NCBI RefSeq assembly: GCF_039839275.1 | Contig: NZ_JBDOQP010000001.1 | Coordinates: forward strand, 1,240,001 to 1,304,000 | Source of the DNA: Aerobium sp039839275 | GTDB lineage: Bacteria; Pseudomonadota; Alphaproteobacteria; Rhizobiales; Rhizobiaceae | Reading direction: 5' to 3' | DNA length: 64,000 nucleotides | Part shown: positions 6,303 through 16,913 of the stretch, piece after piece | Layout of the letters: each line of letters starts with the position of its first letter | Numbering within the stretch: position 1 is the stretch's first letter | Program-made: the position numbers and the translations under genes | The notes under the pieces: model-generated | The model's input: only the letters and a program-made list of their open reading frames with translations | Told to the model about the DNA's origin: nothing | Database searches by the model: none

Positions 6303-9224
6303 CTACTCCGCCGCCTCGCGCTTGCCGGGAGGCCTTCTCTCCAGAAGTTCCCTCAGAAATTGCCCGGTATGGCTGCGGGGTTCGTCGACGACGTCTTCCG
6401 GCGTCCCCGAAGCAACGAGTTCGCCGCCGCCGTCGCCTCCGTCAGGACCAAGGTCGAGCAACCAGTCGGCGGTCTTGATCACCTCGAGATTGTGCTCGAT
6501 GACGACCACGGTGTTGCCCTGCTCGACGAGTTCATGCAGCACTTCGAGCAGTTTGGCGACGTCGTGGAAGTGCAGGCCGGTCGTCGGCTCATCAAGGATG
6601 TATAGCGTCTTGCCCGTCGCCTTGCGCGACAGTTCCTTGGCGAGCTTGATGCGCTGCGCCTCGCCGCCCGAAAGCGTGGTCGCCTGCTGTCCGACCTTGA
6701 TGTAGCCCAGCCCCACCTTGGCCAGCGTCGCCAGCTTGTCGCGCACGCCCGGCACCGCGGCGAAGAAGTCGACGCCTTCCTCGACCGTCATGTCGAGCAC
6801 GTCGGCGATCGACTTGCCCTTGAACAACACTTCCAGCGTCTCGCGGTTGTAGCGCTTGCCGTGGCAGACGTCACAGGTGACGTAGACGTCCGGCAGGAAG
6901 TGCATCTCGATCTTGATGACGCCGTCGCCCTGGCATGCCTCGCAGCGCCCGCCCTTGACGTTGAAGGAGAAACGGCCCGGCTGGTAGCCGCGCGCCTTGG
7001 CCTCCGGCAGACCGGCGAACCAGTCGCGGATCGGCGTGAAGGCGCCCGTGTAGGTCGCGGGATTGGAACGCGGCGTGCGGCCGATCGGGCTCTGGTCGAT
7101 GTCGATGACCTTGTCGAGGAACTCGAGCCCCTCGATGCGGTCATGGTCGGCCGGGTGCTCGCGCGATCCCATGATGCGGCGCGAGGCGGCTTTGAACAGC
7201 GTCTCGATCAGGAAGGTCGACTTGCCGCCGCCCGAAACGCCGGTGACACAGGTGAACGTGCCGAGCGGAATTTCGGCGGTGACGTTCTTCAGGTTGTTGC
7301 CGCGCGCGCCGACTACCTTGATGCGCTTGCCCTTCTTGCCTTTGCGCCGCTCTGAGGGGACGGGAATGCCCATCGCGCCCGAAAGATATTGCCCGGTCAG
7401 CGAGTTGGGGTTGGCCATCACTTCGGCGGGCGTGCCCTGGGCGATGACCTTGCCGCCATGAATGCCGGCCGCCGGTCCGATGTCGACGACGTAGTCGGCG
7501 GTCAGCACGGCGTCCTCGTCGTGCTCGACCACGATGACCGTATTGCCGAGGTCGCGAAGATGCTTGAGCGTATCGAGCAAGCGGGCATTGTCACGCTGGT
7601 GCAGGCCGATCGACGGCTCGTCCAGCACGTAGAGCACGCCGGTCAGGCCGGAGCCGATCTGCGAGGCGAGGCGGATGCGCTGGCTCTCGCCACCAGACAG
7701 CGTGCCCGAATTGCGCGACAGCGTCAGATAGTCGAGGCCGACATCATTGAGGAAGCGCAGGCGCTCGCGGATCTCCTTGAAGATGCGCGCGGCGATCTCG
7801 TTCTGCTTGTCGGAGAGCTTGCCGGGCAGTTCGTTGAACCACGCATCCGCCTTGCGGATGGACATGCCTGTCACTTCGCCTATGTGCAAGCCAGCGATCT
7901 TGACCGCCAGTGCCTCCGGCTTGAGCCGATAGCCATTACAGGCCGGGCAGGGGGTGGCTGACATGAAGCGCTCGATCTCCTCGCGCATCCAGGCCGACTC
8001 CGTCTCTTTCCAGCGGCGCTCCAGATTGGGGATCACGCCCTCGAAAGTCTTGGTCGTCTTGTAGGCTCGCAGCCCATCGTCATAGGCGAATTCGATCTTG
8101 CGATCGCCGGTGCCACGGAGGATCGCATCCTTGCCTTCGTCCGGCAGATCGCGCCAGCGGTCGCCAACCTTGAAGCCATACGCCTTGCCCAGCGCTTCCA
8201 GCGTCTGAAGATAGTAGGGCGATGTGGATTTCGCCCACGGCGCCACGGCGCCCTGGCGCAGCGAAACATGCTCCTCGGGAACCACCAGGAACGGATCGAT
8301 GGCGCGTTGCGTGCCGAGACCATCGCAGGCTGGGCACGCGCCGAACGGATTGTTGAACGAAAACAGTCGTGGCTCGATCTCGGGAATCGTGAAGCCGGAC
8401 ACCGGGCAGGCGAATTTCTCCGAGAACAGGATGCGCTCGTGCGTCTCGTTCTTCGACTTGTTGACCGCATCCGCGCCCGTCTGGCTGGCATCGAGCGGCT
8501 TGTCGGCGAATTCGGCGACGGCGATGCCTTCGGCGAGCTTGAGCGCCGTCTCGAGCGAGTCGGCCAGGCGGGCAGACAGGTCAGGACGCACCACGACACG
8601 GTCGACCACCACGTCGATGTCGTGCTTGTATTTCTTGTCCAGCGTCGGAACGTCTCCGATCTCGTAGAAGGTGCCGTCGATCTTGACGCGCTGGAACCCC
8701 TTCTTCTGGAGCTCGGCCAGTTCCTTGCGGTACTCGCCCTTGCGGCCGCGCACGATCGGCGCGGTGATGTAAAGCCGCGTCCCTTCCTCGAGCGCGAGAA
8801 CGCGGTCGACCATCTGCGATACCGTCTGGCTCTCGATCGGCAGTCCGGTGGCCGGCGAATACGGAATGCCGGCGCGCGCGAAGAGCAGGCGCATGTAGTC
8901 GTAGATTTCAGTGACCGTGCCGACGGTGGAGCGCGGGTTCTTCGATGTGGTCTTCTGCTCGATGGAAATGGCCGGCGAAAGCCCGTCGATCTGGTCGACA
9001 TCCGGCTTCTGCATCATTTCGAGAAACTGGCGCGCATAGGCCGACAGGCTCTCGACATAGCGACGCTGGCCTTCGGCATAGATGGTATCGAATGCAAGCG
9101 ACGACTTGCCGGACCCCGAGAGCCCGGTCATCACGATCAGCCTGTCGCGCGGAAGGTCGAGATCGACGTTCTTGAGATTGTGCTCGCGCGCGCCGCGAAT
9201 GGAAATGAATTTGTGGTCCGCCAT
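6303..9224 (-). CDS. uvrA: UvrABC excinuclease subunit A
   Basis: A 973-aa damage-recognition ATPase of nucleotide excision repair. It has two ABC modules with Walker A loops GLSGSGKSS (N-terminal) and GVSGGGKST (C-terminal), ABC signatures TLSGGESQRI and TLSGGEAQRI, and zinc-binding Cys pairs (CPACNG; CEACQGDG paired with CDVCHG). The frame is open to 9299, but ATG 9224 gives the family start MADHKFISIRGAREHNLK. A LexA-type box lies 149 bp upstream, so SOS induction is likely. It diverges from ssb across an 806-bp gap and reads into the AT-rich gene 5 bp downstream. Confidence 0.97.
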   Translation of the reverse strand: MADHKFISIRGAREHNLKNVDLDLPRDRLIVMTGLSGSGKSSLAFDTIYAEGQRRYVESLSAYARQFLEMMQKPDVDQIDGLSPAISIEQKTTSKNPRSTVGTVTEIYDYMRLLFARAGIPYSPATGLPIESQTVSQMVDRVLALEEGTRLYITAPIVRGRKGEYRKELAELQKKGFQRVKIDGTFYEIGDVPTLDKKYKHDIDVVVDRVVVRPDLSARLADSLETALKLAEGIAVAEFADKPLDASQTGADAVNKSKNETHERILFSEKFACPVSGFTIPEIEPRLFSFNNPFGACPACDGLGTQRAIDPFLVVPEEHVSLRQGAVAPWAKSTSPYYLQTLEALGKAYGFKVGDRWRDLPDEGKDAILRGTGDRKIEFAYDDGLRAYKTTKTFEGVIPNLERRWKETESAWMREEIERFMSATPCPACNGYRLKPEALAVKIAGLHIGEVTGMSIRKADAWFNELPGKLSDKQNEIAARIFKEIRERLRFLNDVGLDYLTLSRNSGTLSGGESQRIRLASQIGSGLTGVLYVLDEPSIGLHQRDNARLLDTLKHLRDLGNTVIVVEHDEDAVLTADYVVDIGPAAGIHGGKVIAQGTPAEVMANPNSLTGQYLSGAMGIPVPSERRKGKKGKRIKVVGARGNNLKNVTAEIPLGTFTCVTGVSGGGKSTFLIETLFKAASRRIMGSREHPADHDRIEGLEFLDKVIDIDQSPIGRTPRSNPATYTGAFTPIRDWFAGLPEAKARGYQPGRFSFNVKGGRCEACQGDGVIKIEMHFLPDVYVTCDVCHGKRYNRETLEVLFKGKSIADVLDMTVEEGVDFFAAVPGVRDKLATLAKVGLGYIKVGQQATTLSGGEAQRIKLAKELSRKATGKTLYILDEPTTGLHFHDVAKLLEVLHELVEQGNTVVVIEHNLEVIKTADWLLDLGPDGGDGGGELVASGTPEDVVDEPRSHTGQFLRELLERRPPGKREAAE

Positions 9225-9372
9225 GACCCTGTCGCCGCCTTGCATTGAAATGGCCGGCGCTTTGCCGGCCCTGAGCCTATATGGTGGTCGGGTCGCCATC
9301 CGTCGAGGCGGCCGCGTTCATGAAAACCAGCGATCGGTTTTCACGCATTCCAGCAATCAGGGCAAGCGCAAA

Positions 9373-9387
9373 GAACAGAGTGCGAAC
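9373..9387 (-). promoter_or_regulatory. LexA (SOS) box on the uvrA side
   Basis: On the minus strand this reads GTTC-GCACTCT-GTTC, an exact match to the alphaproteobacterial LexA consensus GTTC-N7-GTTC, 149 bp upstream of the uvrA start. uvrA is a standard LexA target in this class. A random match is expected about twice per 64 kb on both strands, so the support comes from position. Confidence 0.65.
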
Positions 9388-9714
9388 GACTTCCTGACAT
9401 CGTGCTGGCAGGAGGGCGGTCGGGGTCGTCACGAATTGTTTCGCCGGGCACCTTTCCATTGACGCAGCGGAGGGCAGGGAGCACATTGTTACGGTGCAGT
9501 TGACGCTCGCGTCGTAGATCGTCCACACGCGCCCATGCGGCGGTGGAAACACTTCGTAGCTTGAGCATGCCTGCACTGAACGCAACCGGAAAGGAGGGAG
9601 GCATGACTCCACCCGACCAACTTGGCAGGCTCCTCGCTTGAAGGAGCCGCGGCGACGTTCGGACCGATCTAGAGGTGCCGCTGACATCGTCGATATCACC
9701 TCACAATCTGGCAT

Positions 9715-9830
9715 ATGGTCGGATCATCGGGCGTGACCCGAGACGCATCCGAAAACAGCCGGGCGCTTTGGCCCGACGGGAAACCATGAGTTTCCGTTGC
9801 CCTGCCCACCTCCGTGGTGGCAGGGCATTT
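9715..9830 (+). ncRNA. Candidate structured small RNA or leader with terminator-like end
   Basis: Four consecutive hairpins fit on the plus strand. The first has an outer stem (9720-9724 with 9747-9751) and an inner stem (9727-9731 with 9737-9741). A second, CGGGC/GCCCG, lies near 9760-9775. A third, GGAAAC/GTTTCC, lies near 9779-9796. The last is a 12-bp GC-rich stem with one bulged C (9798-9810 with 9816-9827), followed by ATTTGTCT. No open frame or known riboswitch motif was recognised. The T-run is weak. The call rests only on structure seen by eye and could be chance folding in GC-rich DNA. Confidence 0.3.
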
Positions 9831-9890
9831 GTCTGTGCCTCGAGCCCGGCGCTGCCACCCTGGACTTGCAAATGCTCCGGTTTGACGCTA

Positions 9891-9905
9891 GAACAAAAAG
9901 CGAAC
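9891..9905 (+). promoter_or_regulatory. LexA (SOS) box upstream of ssb
   Basis: GAAC-AAAAAGC-GAAC, which on the other strand is GTTC-GCTTTTT-GTTC, an exact alphaproteobacterial LexA box with the A/T-rich spacer usual for real sites. It lies 125 bp upstream of the ssb ATG and directly follows a TTGACG hexamer (9882-9887) that could be a -35 element. Confidence 0.7.
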
Positions 9906-10030
9906 GCCATCGTCCATATTATTTGTGGACGACGCCCGGCGACAAGTCGACGGACAGCGCATGAATGCCGGGGTTCGGATAGTGTGCCGGCGACATCATT
10001 CAAGGTTTAGGACGAGCGCAGGAGAGTTTC

Positions 10031-10534
10031 ATGGCCGGTAGTGTCAACAAGGTCATTCTGGTGGGCAATCTCGGGGCCGATCCCGAGATCCGTCGTTTGA
10101 ATTCCGGCGATCCGGTCGTCAACCTGCGCATCGCCACATCCGAAACGTGGCGCGACAAGGGAAGCGGTGAACGCCGAGAGAAGACCGAATGGCATAACGT
10201 CGTGATATTCAACGACAATCTCGCCAAGGTTGCCGAGCAATATTTGAAGAAGGGCGCCAAGGTTTACATTGAGGGCCAGCTGCAGACCCGCAAATGGCAG
10301 GATCAGACCGGTCAGGACAAATACACCACGGAAGTGGTGTTGCAGAAATTCCGCGGCGAGTTGCAGATGCTTGACTCGCGCGGCGAAGGCGGCGGCGGCC
10401 AGGTTGGCTACCAGGGCGGCGGGCGAGGTTCGGACTTCGGGCAGTCAGGCCCGAGCGACGATCGTGGCCGCGGCAGCAGCGGTGGGGGTGGTGGCGGCTT
10501 TTCGCGCGACCTCGATGACGAGATCCCCTTCTAA
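10031..10534 (+). CDS. ssb: Single-stranded DNA-binding protein
   Basis: A 167-aa SSB that coats single-stranded DNA in replication, recombination and repair. An N-terminal OB fold starts MAGSVNKVILVGNLGADPEIR and includes ATSETWRDK and TEWHNVVIF. A Gly/Gln-rich linker (~120-157) follows, then the acidic tip DLDDEIPF that recruits partner proteins. GGAG in the stretch GCAGGAGAG sits just before ATG 10031. It diverges from uvrA as in many proteobacteria and is probably SOS-responsive through the box at 9891-9905. The next gene starts 15 bp downstream. Confidence 0.97.
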   Translation: MAGSVNKVILVGNLGADPEIRRLNSGDPVVNLRIATSETWRDKGSGERREKTEWHNVVIFNDNLAKVAEQYLKKGAKVYIEGQLQTRKWQDQTGQDKYTTEVVLQKFRGELQMLDSRGEGGGGQVGYQGGGRGSDFGQSGPSDDRGRGSSGGGGGGFSRDLDDEIPF

Positions 10535-10549
10535 GGCGACGACCAGCCT

Positions 10550-11095
10550 ATGTGCCTTCTGTGCGGGGATGCCGGCGCGACGCGTCACGGAATCGCTATC
10601 ACCGAGCGCCCCGCGCATCGTCTGGGCGGCTTGTGGTGGAGAGGGTCGTTCGAAGACGCCGCGGCGTCGGCCCTGCATCCGCTCATTGAAACCGTGAAGG
10701 ACTTTTCCGCGGCCCGCGATACGGTCTGGAAGAGTCCGATCGTCGGTCTGTCGCGCAACCAGAGCAAAGATGGCTTCGACTATTTTGTCGGCATCGCCGT
10801 CGAAGAATCGGATGCGTTGCCTTCAGGGTTTCAACGGCTGAATGTCCCGGAGACGACGTTTGCAAGTTCGTGGCACGGTCGCGAAGACGGTGATGTCGTA
10901 AGCCATTACGGTGCTATGCTCGAATGGTTGAAGCTGCAGGGACACTCCGTTGATGCAAGCTTCTGCAGTCAACGCGAAGAATATCCTCACGATGTCGATC
11001 TAACGCAGGCTCCCACGCTGCGGCTGATGCTGCCGGTCCGCATGGTTCAGAACGCCGGGGCCACTACAAGGGCCATCATTTCTGAACGTATGTAA
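10550..11095 (+). CDS. GyrI-like / effector-binding-domain protein
   Basis: A 181-aa protein without a DNA-binding domain. It resembles the small-molecule-binding GyrI-like domain found at the C-terminus of some AraC-family regulators and alone in GyrI/SbmC proteins. Recognisable parts are ITERPAHRLGGLWWRG near the start, SPIVGLSRNQ, FDYFVGIAVEE, and the terminal strand LMLPVR. It starts 15 bp after ssb and may be read through from it. The first ~15 residues (MCLLCGDAGATRHG) do not look domain-like, so a later start is possible. The ligand is unknown. Confidence 0.65.
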   Translation: MCLLCGDAGATRHGIAITERPAHRLGGLWWRGSFEDAAASALHPLIETVKDFSAARDTVWKSPIVGLSRNQSKDGFDYFVGIAVEESDALPSGFQRLNVPETTFASSWHGREDGDVVSHYGAMLEWLKLQGHSVDASFCSQREEYPHDVDLTQAPTLRLMLPVRMVQNAGATTRAIISERM

Positions 11096-11254
11096 AAGAA
11101 TGTTTCGTGCCACGTGCCAAAGTGACCGCGAAGCCTGATTTTGTCTCCATCTTCGTCACATTCTCGGCAGGTTGAGCGGCGAGTCTCCCGCCTGAACCTG
11201 CGGCATGCAAGCCCTCAGGTCTCCGACCAAATCGGGTTTCGAAGAGGAATGATG

Positions 11255-11689
11255 ATGACTATCAAAGGGACGTTTCTAGCCGGGATTTCATCGCTGGCCA
11301 TCGCATTTGGCGCATCGCTCGGCATCGCAGTTGCCCAGGACGCAGCGCCATCTCCGCAGACGCAAGCCCCTGCAGAGGCGGCGCAGATCGATGAAGGCAA
11401 ACTGCAATCATTCGCAGTGGCCTTCCTGGAAGTGACAAAGGTCACACAGTCCTACCAGCCGCAGATCGAGGCGGCCGCGACTCCGGAGGATCAGCAGCGT
11501 CTCCAGCAGGAGGCCGGTGAACGCATGATCCAGGCGGTAAGCGACTCGGACGACATCACGGTCGACGAATACAACCAGATCATCCAGGCGGCGCAGGCCG
11601 ATCCTGAACTCGCTCAGCGTATCAATACGCATATCAGCGAGGCAGCAGAGGGCCAGCAGCGCGCGCCGCAGCAGCCTGCCACGGAATAG
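11255..11689 (+). CDS. Secreted DUF4168 domain protein
   Basis: A 144-aa precursor with a signal peptide (residues ~1-25; hydrophobic core ISSLAIAFGASLGIA, cleavage after AVAQ). A Pro/Ala/Gln linker follows, then a helical DUF4168 domain: LQSFAVAFLEVTKVTQSYQP, DITVDEYNQIIQAAQADPEL, with a Gln-rich tail. Three ATGs stand in a row at 11249, 11252 and 11255; the last has the best distance from GAGGA. The frame is open upstream to 11141 but without a signal peptide. Role unknown; periplasmic location is inferred. Confidence 0.75.
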   Translation: MTIKGTFLAGISSLAIAFGASLGIAVAQDAAPSPQTQAPAEAAQIDEGKLQSFAVAFLEVTKVTQSYQPQIEAAATPEDQQRLQQEAGERMIQAVSDSDDITVDEYNQIIQAAQADPELAQRINTHISEAAEGQQRAPQQPATE

Positions 11690-11701
11690 CCTATCCCTGC
11701 T

Positions 11702-11732
11702 TGTCCCGGCCGCATTCTCTGCGGCCGGGACA
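11702..11732. terminator. Bidirectional terminator, perfect 13-bp stem
   Basis: TGTCCCGGCCGCA (11702-11714) pairs perfectly with 11720-11732 around a 5-base loop. It lies between the converging ends of the DUF4168 gene and the MarC gene and can serve both. Confidence 0.75.
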
Positions 11733-11735
11733 CAG

Positions 11736-12365
11736 TCAGGCTGCGATGAGCGCCTTGATCCCGTCAGCGACGAACTGCACGGCCAGCGCGGCGAGAATGA
11801 CGCCCAATAGCCGCGTAAGGATCGACCGGCCCGTTTCCCCCAGGAAGCCGTCTATGCGCTCTGCCGCGACGAAGGTCAGCCACGTCAGGACGATGCACGC
11901 CGCAATGATAGCGACGAGCGTGATGCTCCCAGCAAGCCCCGGAAACGACCCTGAAATGAGTACCGTGGCCGAGATCGCGCCGGGACCGGCAATCAGTGGA
12001 ATGGCGAGTGGAAACGCTGCGATGTTGCGGATGTGGTCGCGGGTAATCGCCTTGTCCGCGCTCTTTTCCTTGCGCTCCTGGCGACGCTCGAAGATCATCT
12101 CGAAGGCGATGTAGAACAGCAGCAATCCGCCAGCCACGCGGAATGCGGGCAGGGTGATGCCGAAGACCGACAGGATCACGGTTCCCGCAACGGCGAAAAC
12201 CGCCATCACCACGAAACCGATGGCCGAGGCGCGCAGCGCGACCTGCATCCTTTCGCCACGGTTCATGCCGCCCGTCAGCGCGAGGAAAAGCGGCGCCAGC
12301 CCGGGCGGATCGATCGTCACGAGGATCGTGACGAATGCGTTGAATATCATCTCGAAGTTCGGCAC
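11736..12365 (-). CDS. MarC-family integral membrane protein (UPF0056)
   Basis: A 209-aa inner-membrane protein with about six hydrophobic helices. Family stretches are VTILVTIDPPGLAPLFLALT at the start, GGLLLFYIAFEMIF, and FPLAIPLIAGPGAISATVL in the middle. Function is unsettled; E. coli MarC was once linked to antibiotic resistance, but that has been doubted. GTG 12365 is chosen because GGAGG sits 7 bases before it. ATG 12371 is only one base from that site and an ATG at 12398 is also open. It is monocistronic and diverges from gyrA. Confidence 0.85.
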   Translation of the reverse strand: MPNFEMIFNAFVTILVTIDPPGLAPLFLALTGGMNRGERMQVALRASAIGFVVMAVFAVAGTVILSVFGITLPAFRVAGGLLLFYIAFEMIFERRQERKEKSADKAITRDHIRNIAAFPLAIPLIAGPGAISATVLISGSFPGLAGSITLVAIIAACIVLTWLTFVAAERIDGFLGETGRSILTRLLGVILAALAVQFVADGIKALIAA

Positions 12366-12587
12366 GGGCATCCCTCCTTGCACCTCGCCGATAGCCAATT
12401 TGCTGTTCTAGTGCCTTTCACCGGCGAATGGAAATGGCATCCAGACGGGCAGCGATTCGCTCCATGCGGTGGTTTTTTGCCGCCATATCGGAGCCTCATC
12501 GACCGCACCTGTGCAAAATGACATTGCCATACCCGTAACATACTGAAAACATGCGAGAAAACGGCTCTGGAAAATCCGGTTGCCGAT

Positions 12588-12615
12588 TTGGAAATCCGCA
12601 GACGCTTCCTATATA
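12588..12615 (+). promoter_or_regulatory. Probable sigma70-type promoter of gyrA
   Basis: TTGGAA (12588-12593), a 16-bp spacer and TATATA (12610-12615), placing the start near 12622 and a leader of about 30 nt before the TTG start codon. I see no LexA-type box in the gyrA-MarC gap. Confidence 0.5.
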
Positions 12616-12652
12616 AGGAGCATGTGATTCCTTAGCATGATCGTGATCCCCA

Positions 12653-15445
<2,793 letters not shown>

Positions 15446-15449
15446 TATA

Positions 15450-15584
15450 TCAGCCGATCGGGTAGCGCCGAACTCTCTGGCGCTGCCGCTCAAGCTTGGC
15501 ATTCTGGGCTTCGTTGTGGATGCCGAAGGCGGTTGCGATGAGCATCGCCAGCGTCATGGTCGTAGCAAGCAGGTAGATCATCAT
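15450..15584 (-). CDS. Small single-span membrane protein, 44 aa
   Basis: A 44-aa open frame with GGAG at good spacing before a double ATG (15584/15581). Residues ~3-20 (YLLATTMTLAMLIATAFG) form one transmembrane helix; the rest is a basic Arg/Gln-rich tail (KLERQRQRVRRYPIG) expected in the cytoplasm. It ends 4 bp from the convergent gyrA stop and diverges from coaD. I recognise no family. The ribosome site, hydrophobic core and positive tail argue for a real gene. A LexA-like box lies 97 bp upstream. Confidence 0.5.
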   Translation of the reverse strand: MMIYLLATTMTLAMLIATAFGIHNEAQNAKLERQRQRVRRYPIG

Positions 15585-15680
15585 TCTGTTCTCCTTCGTG
15601 CTGTAGTAACGAGCGAACTCGAAAATCGTTTCATTCGGTTGATTTTTAGCGATTCGGGTTGAACTGGCGGTGAGCGCCGC

Positions 15681-15695
15681 GTTCATCGTCGGTTC
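15681..15695. promoter_or_regulatory. Possible LexA-type box between the 44-aa gene and coaD
   Basis: GTTC-ATCGTCG-GTTC matches GTTC-N7-GTTC exactly, but the spacer is not A/T-rich. It sits 85 bp from the coaD ATG and 97 bp from the divergent small membrane gene. Chance matches are expected in a window this long, so this is weaker than the uvrA/ssb boxes. Confidence 0.3.
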
Positions 15696-15780
15696 AATGT
15701 CGGGGATCCAGACCGAGGAACGTGCCATTGGCCAGAGCGTGGAATTGCCTTTGTCCCGGTGTGCGGCTAGAAGCGCTGGC

Positions 15781-16281
15781 ATGACCCAGCGCACTGCCTT
15801 TTATGCCGGTTCCTTCGACCCGTTGACCAATGGCCATCTCGACGTTCTCAAGGGTGCGCTCAGCATCGCGGATGAAATCATCCTCGCGATCGGAGTTCAG
15901 GCTTCGAAGCAGCCGCTGTTCTCGTTCGAAGAGCGGGTGGCGCTGATCGATGAATGGGCGCGCACGGAACTTCGCGATGACGCGACCCGCCTTCGCACGG
16001 TTGCATTCAAAGGGCTTCTCGTGGATGCGGCGCGCCAGCACGGCGCCTCGATCCTCATTCGTGGACTGCGCGACGGCACCGATCTCGACTATGAGATGCA
16101 GATGGCCGGGATGAACGAGACGATGGCGCCCGAACTGCAGACGATTTTCCTTCCCGCCAGTCCTTCCGTGCGCACCATTACCGCCACACTTGTGCGCCAG
16201 ATAGCCTCGATGGGCGGAAACATCCGCCCCTTCGTTCCCGACAATGTCGCCCAGGCGCTGGAAACGAAGTTCAATTCTTGA
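15781..16281 (+). CDS. coaD: Phosphopantetheine adenylyltransferase
   Basis: A 166-aa enzyme for the fourth step of coenzyme A synthesis: 4'-phosphopantetheine plus ATP gives dephospho-CoA. It has the nucleotidyltransferase motif AGSFDPLTNGHLDVL at the N-terminus, LIRGLRDGTDLDYE and ATLVRQIASMGGNI. The frame is open upstream to 15670, but ATG 15781 (MTQRTAFYAGSFDP) is the family start. It is followed directly by the cyclophilin genes, with only 17 bp before the ppiA start. Confidence 0.96.
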   Translation: MTQRTAFYAGSFDPLTNGHLDVLKGALSIADEIILAIGVQASKQPLFSFEERVALIDEWARTELRDDATRLRTVAFKGLLVDAARQHGASILIRGLRDGTDLDYEMQMAGMNETMAPELQTIFLPASPSVRTITATLVRQIASMGGNIRPFVPDNVAQALETKFNS

Positions 16282-16298
16282 GAACCGGGAGTCTTTCC

Positions 16299-16880
16299 AT
16301 GCAGTTTCTGAGGCTGGCCTCTTCAATGGTGGTTGCCGCTATCCTTTTCACGGGGGCGCCGGCGCTCGCCGCCGATCCGGAAAACACGATGATCATCGAA
16401 CTGGAGGACGGTGAAGTGGTCGTCGCTCTCCGCCCCGACCTCGCTCCCAAGCATGTCGAGCAGATCAAAGCACTGGTGCGCGCTGGCGAATACGACAATG
16501 TCGCGTTCCACCGTGTCATCGAAGGCTTCATGGCGCAGACGGGAGACGTCCAGTTCGGCGACCTTGCCGATGGATACAACAGCCAGCGTGCGGGCACCGG
16601 CGGTTCGTCGCTGGGCAACGTCGAAGCGGAATTTTCTGAAACGCCCTTCGAGCGGGGCACGGTCGGGATGGCGCGCGCCCAGGATCCCAATTCTGCCAAT
16701 TCGCAATTCTTCATCATGTTCGCACCCGGTTCATCGCTGAACGGCGGATATACCGTCATCGGCAATGTCGAGAGCGGAATGGAGTTCGTCGACGCCATCA
16801 AGCGCGGAGACCAGGCCAATAACGGTGTCGTCACCGATCCGGATCGCATGATCTCCGTGCGCATTCAGGCAGACGACTGA
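16299..16880 (+). CDS. ppiA: Periplasmic cyclophilin-type peptidyl-prolyl isomerase
   Basis: A 193-aa precursor. Residues 1-24 are a signal peptide (core SMVVAAILFTG, cleavage after ALAA). The cyclophilin fold follows, with FHRVIEGFMAQTGD, GMARAQDPNSANSQFFIMFA and YTVIGNVESGM. It catalyses prolyl cis-trans isomerisation in exported proteins. An in-frame TTG at 16278 overlaps coaD, but ATG 16299 has GGGAG about 8 bases upstream and starts the signal peptide. It is paired with the cytosolic paralogue 33 bp downstream. Confidence 0.92.
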   Translation: MQFLRLASSMVVAAILFTGAPALAADPENTMIIELEDGEVVVALRPDLAPKHVEQIKALVRAGEYDNVAFHRVIEGFMAQTGDVQFGDLADGYNSQRAGTGGSSLGNVEAEFSETPFERGTVGMARAQDPNSANSQFFIMFAPGSSLNGGYTVIGNVESGMEFVDAIKRGDQANNGVVTDPDRMISVRIQADD

Positions 16881-16913
16881 GACCAGAGACCCAACGATCA
16901 GGAAGGAAGCCTC

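Larger units (their letters stand above)
9225..10030. other. Intergenic region between uvrA and ssb
   Basis: An 806-bp gap between divergent genes. Two LexA-type direct repeats (9373-9387 and 9891-9905) and one run of hairpins ending in a terminator-like stem (9715-9830) stand out. Open frames exist on both strands (up to 145 codons at 9277-9714) but show no family-like motifs and no good ribosome binding sites. On the minus strand CTCGAC-N18-CATATA (about 9280-9309) is a possible uvrA promoter. I see no gene in 9388-9714. Confidence 0.6.

Noticed and set aside
9277..9714. 145-codon minus-strand frame and a 111-codon plus-strand frame (9675-10010) in the uvrA-ssb gap
   Set aside because: No ribosome sites, no recognisable motifs, and they overlap the LexA boxes and hairpins.
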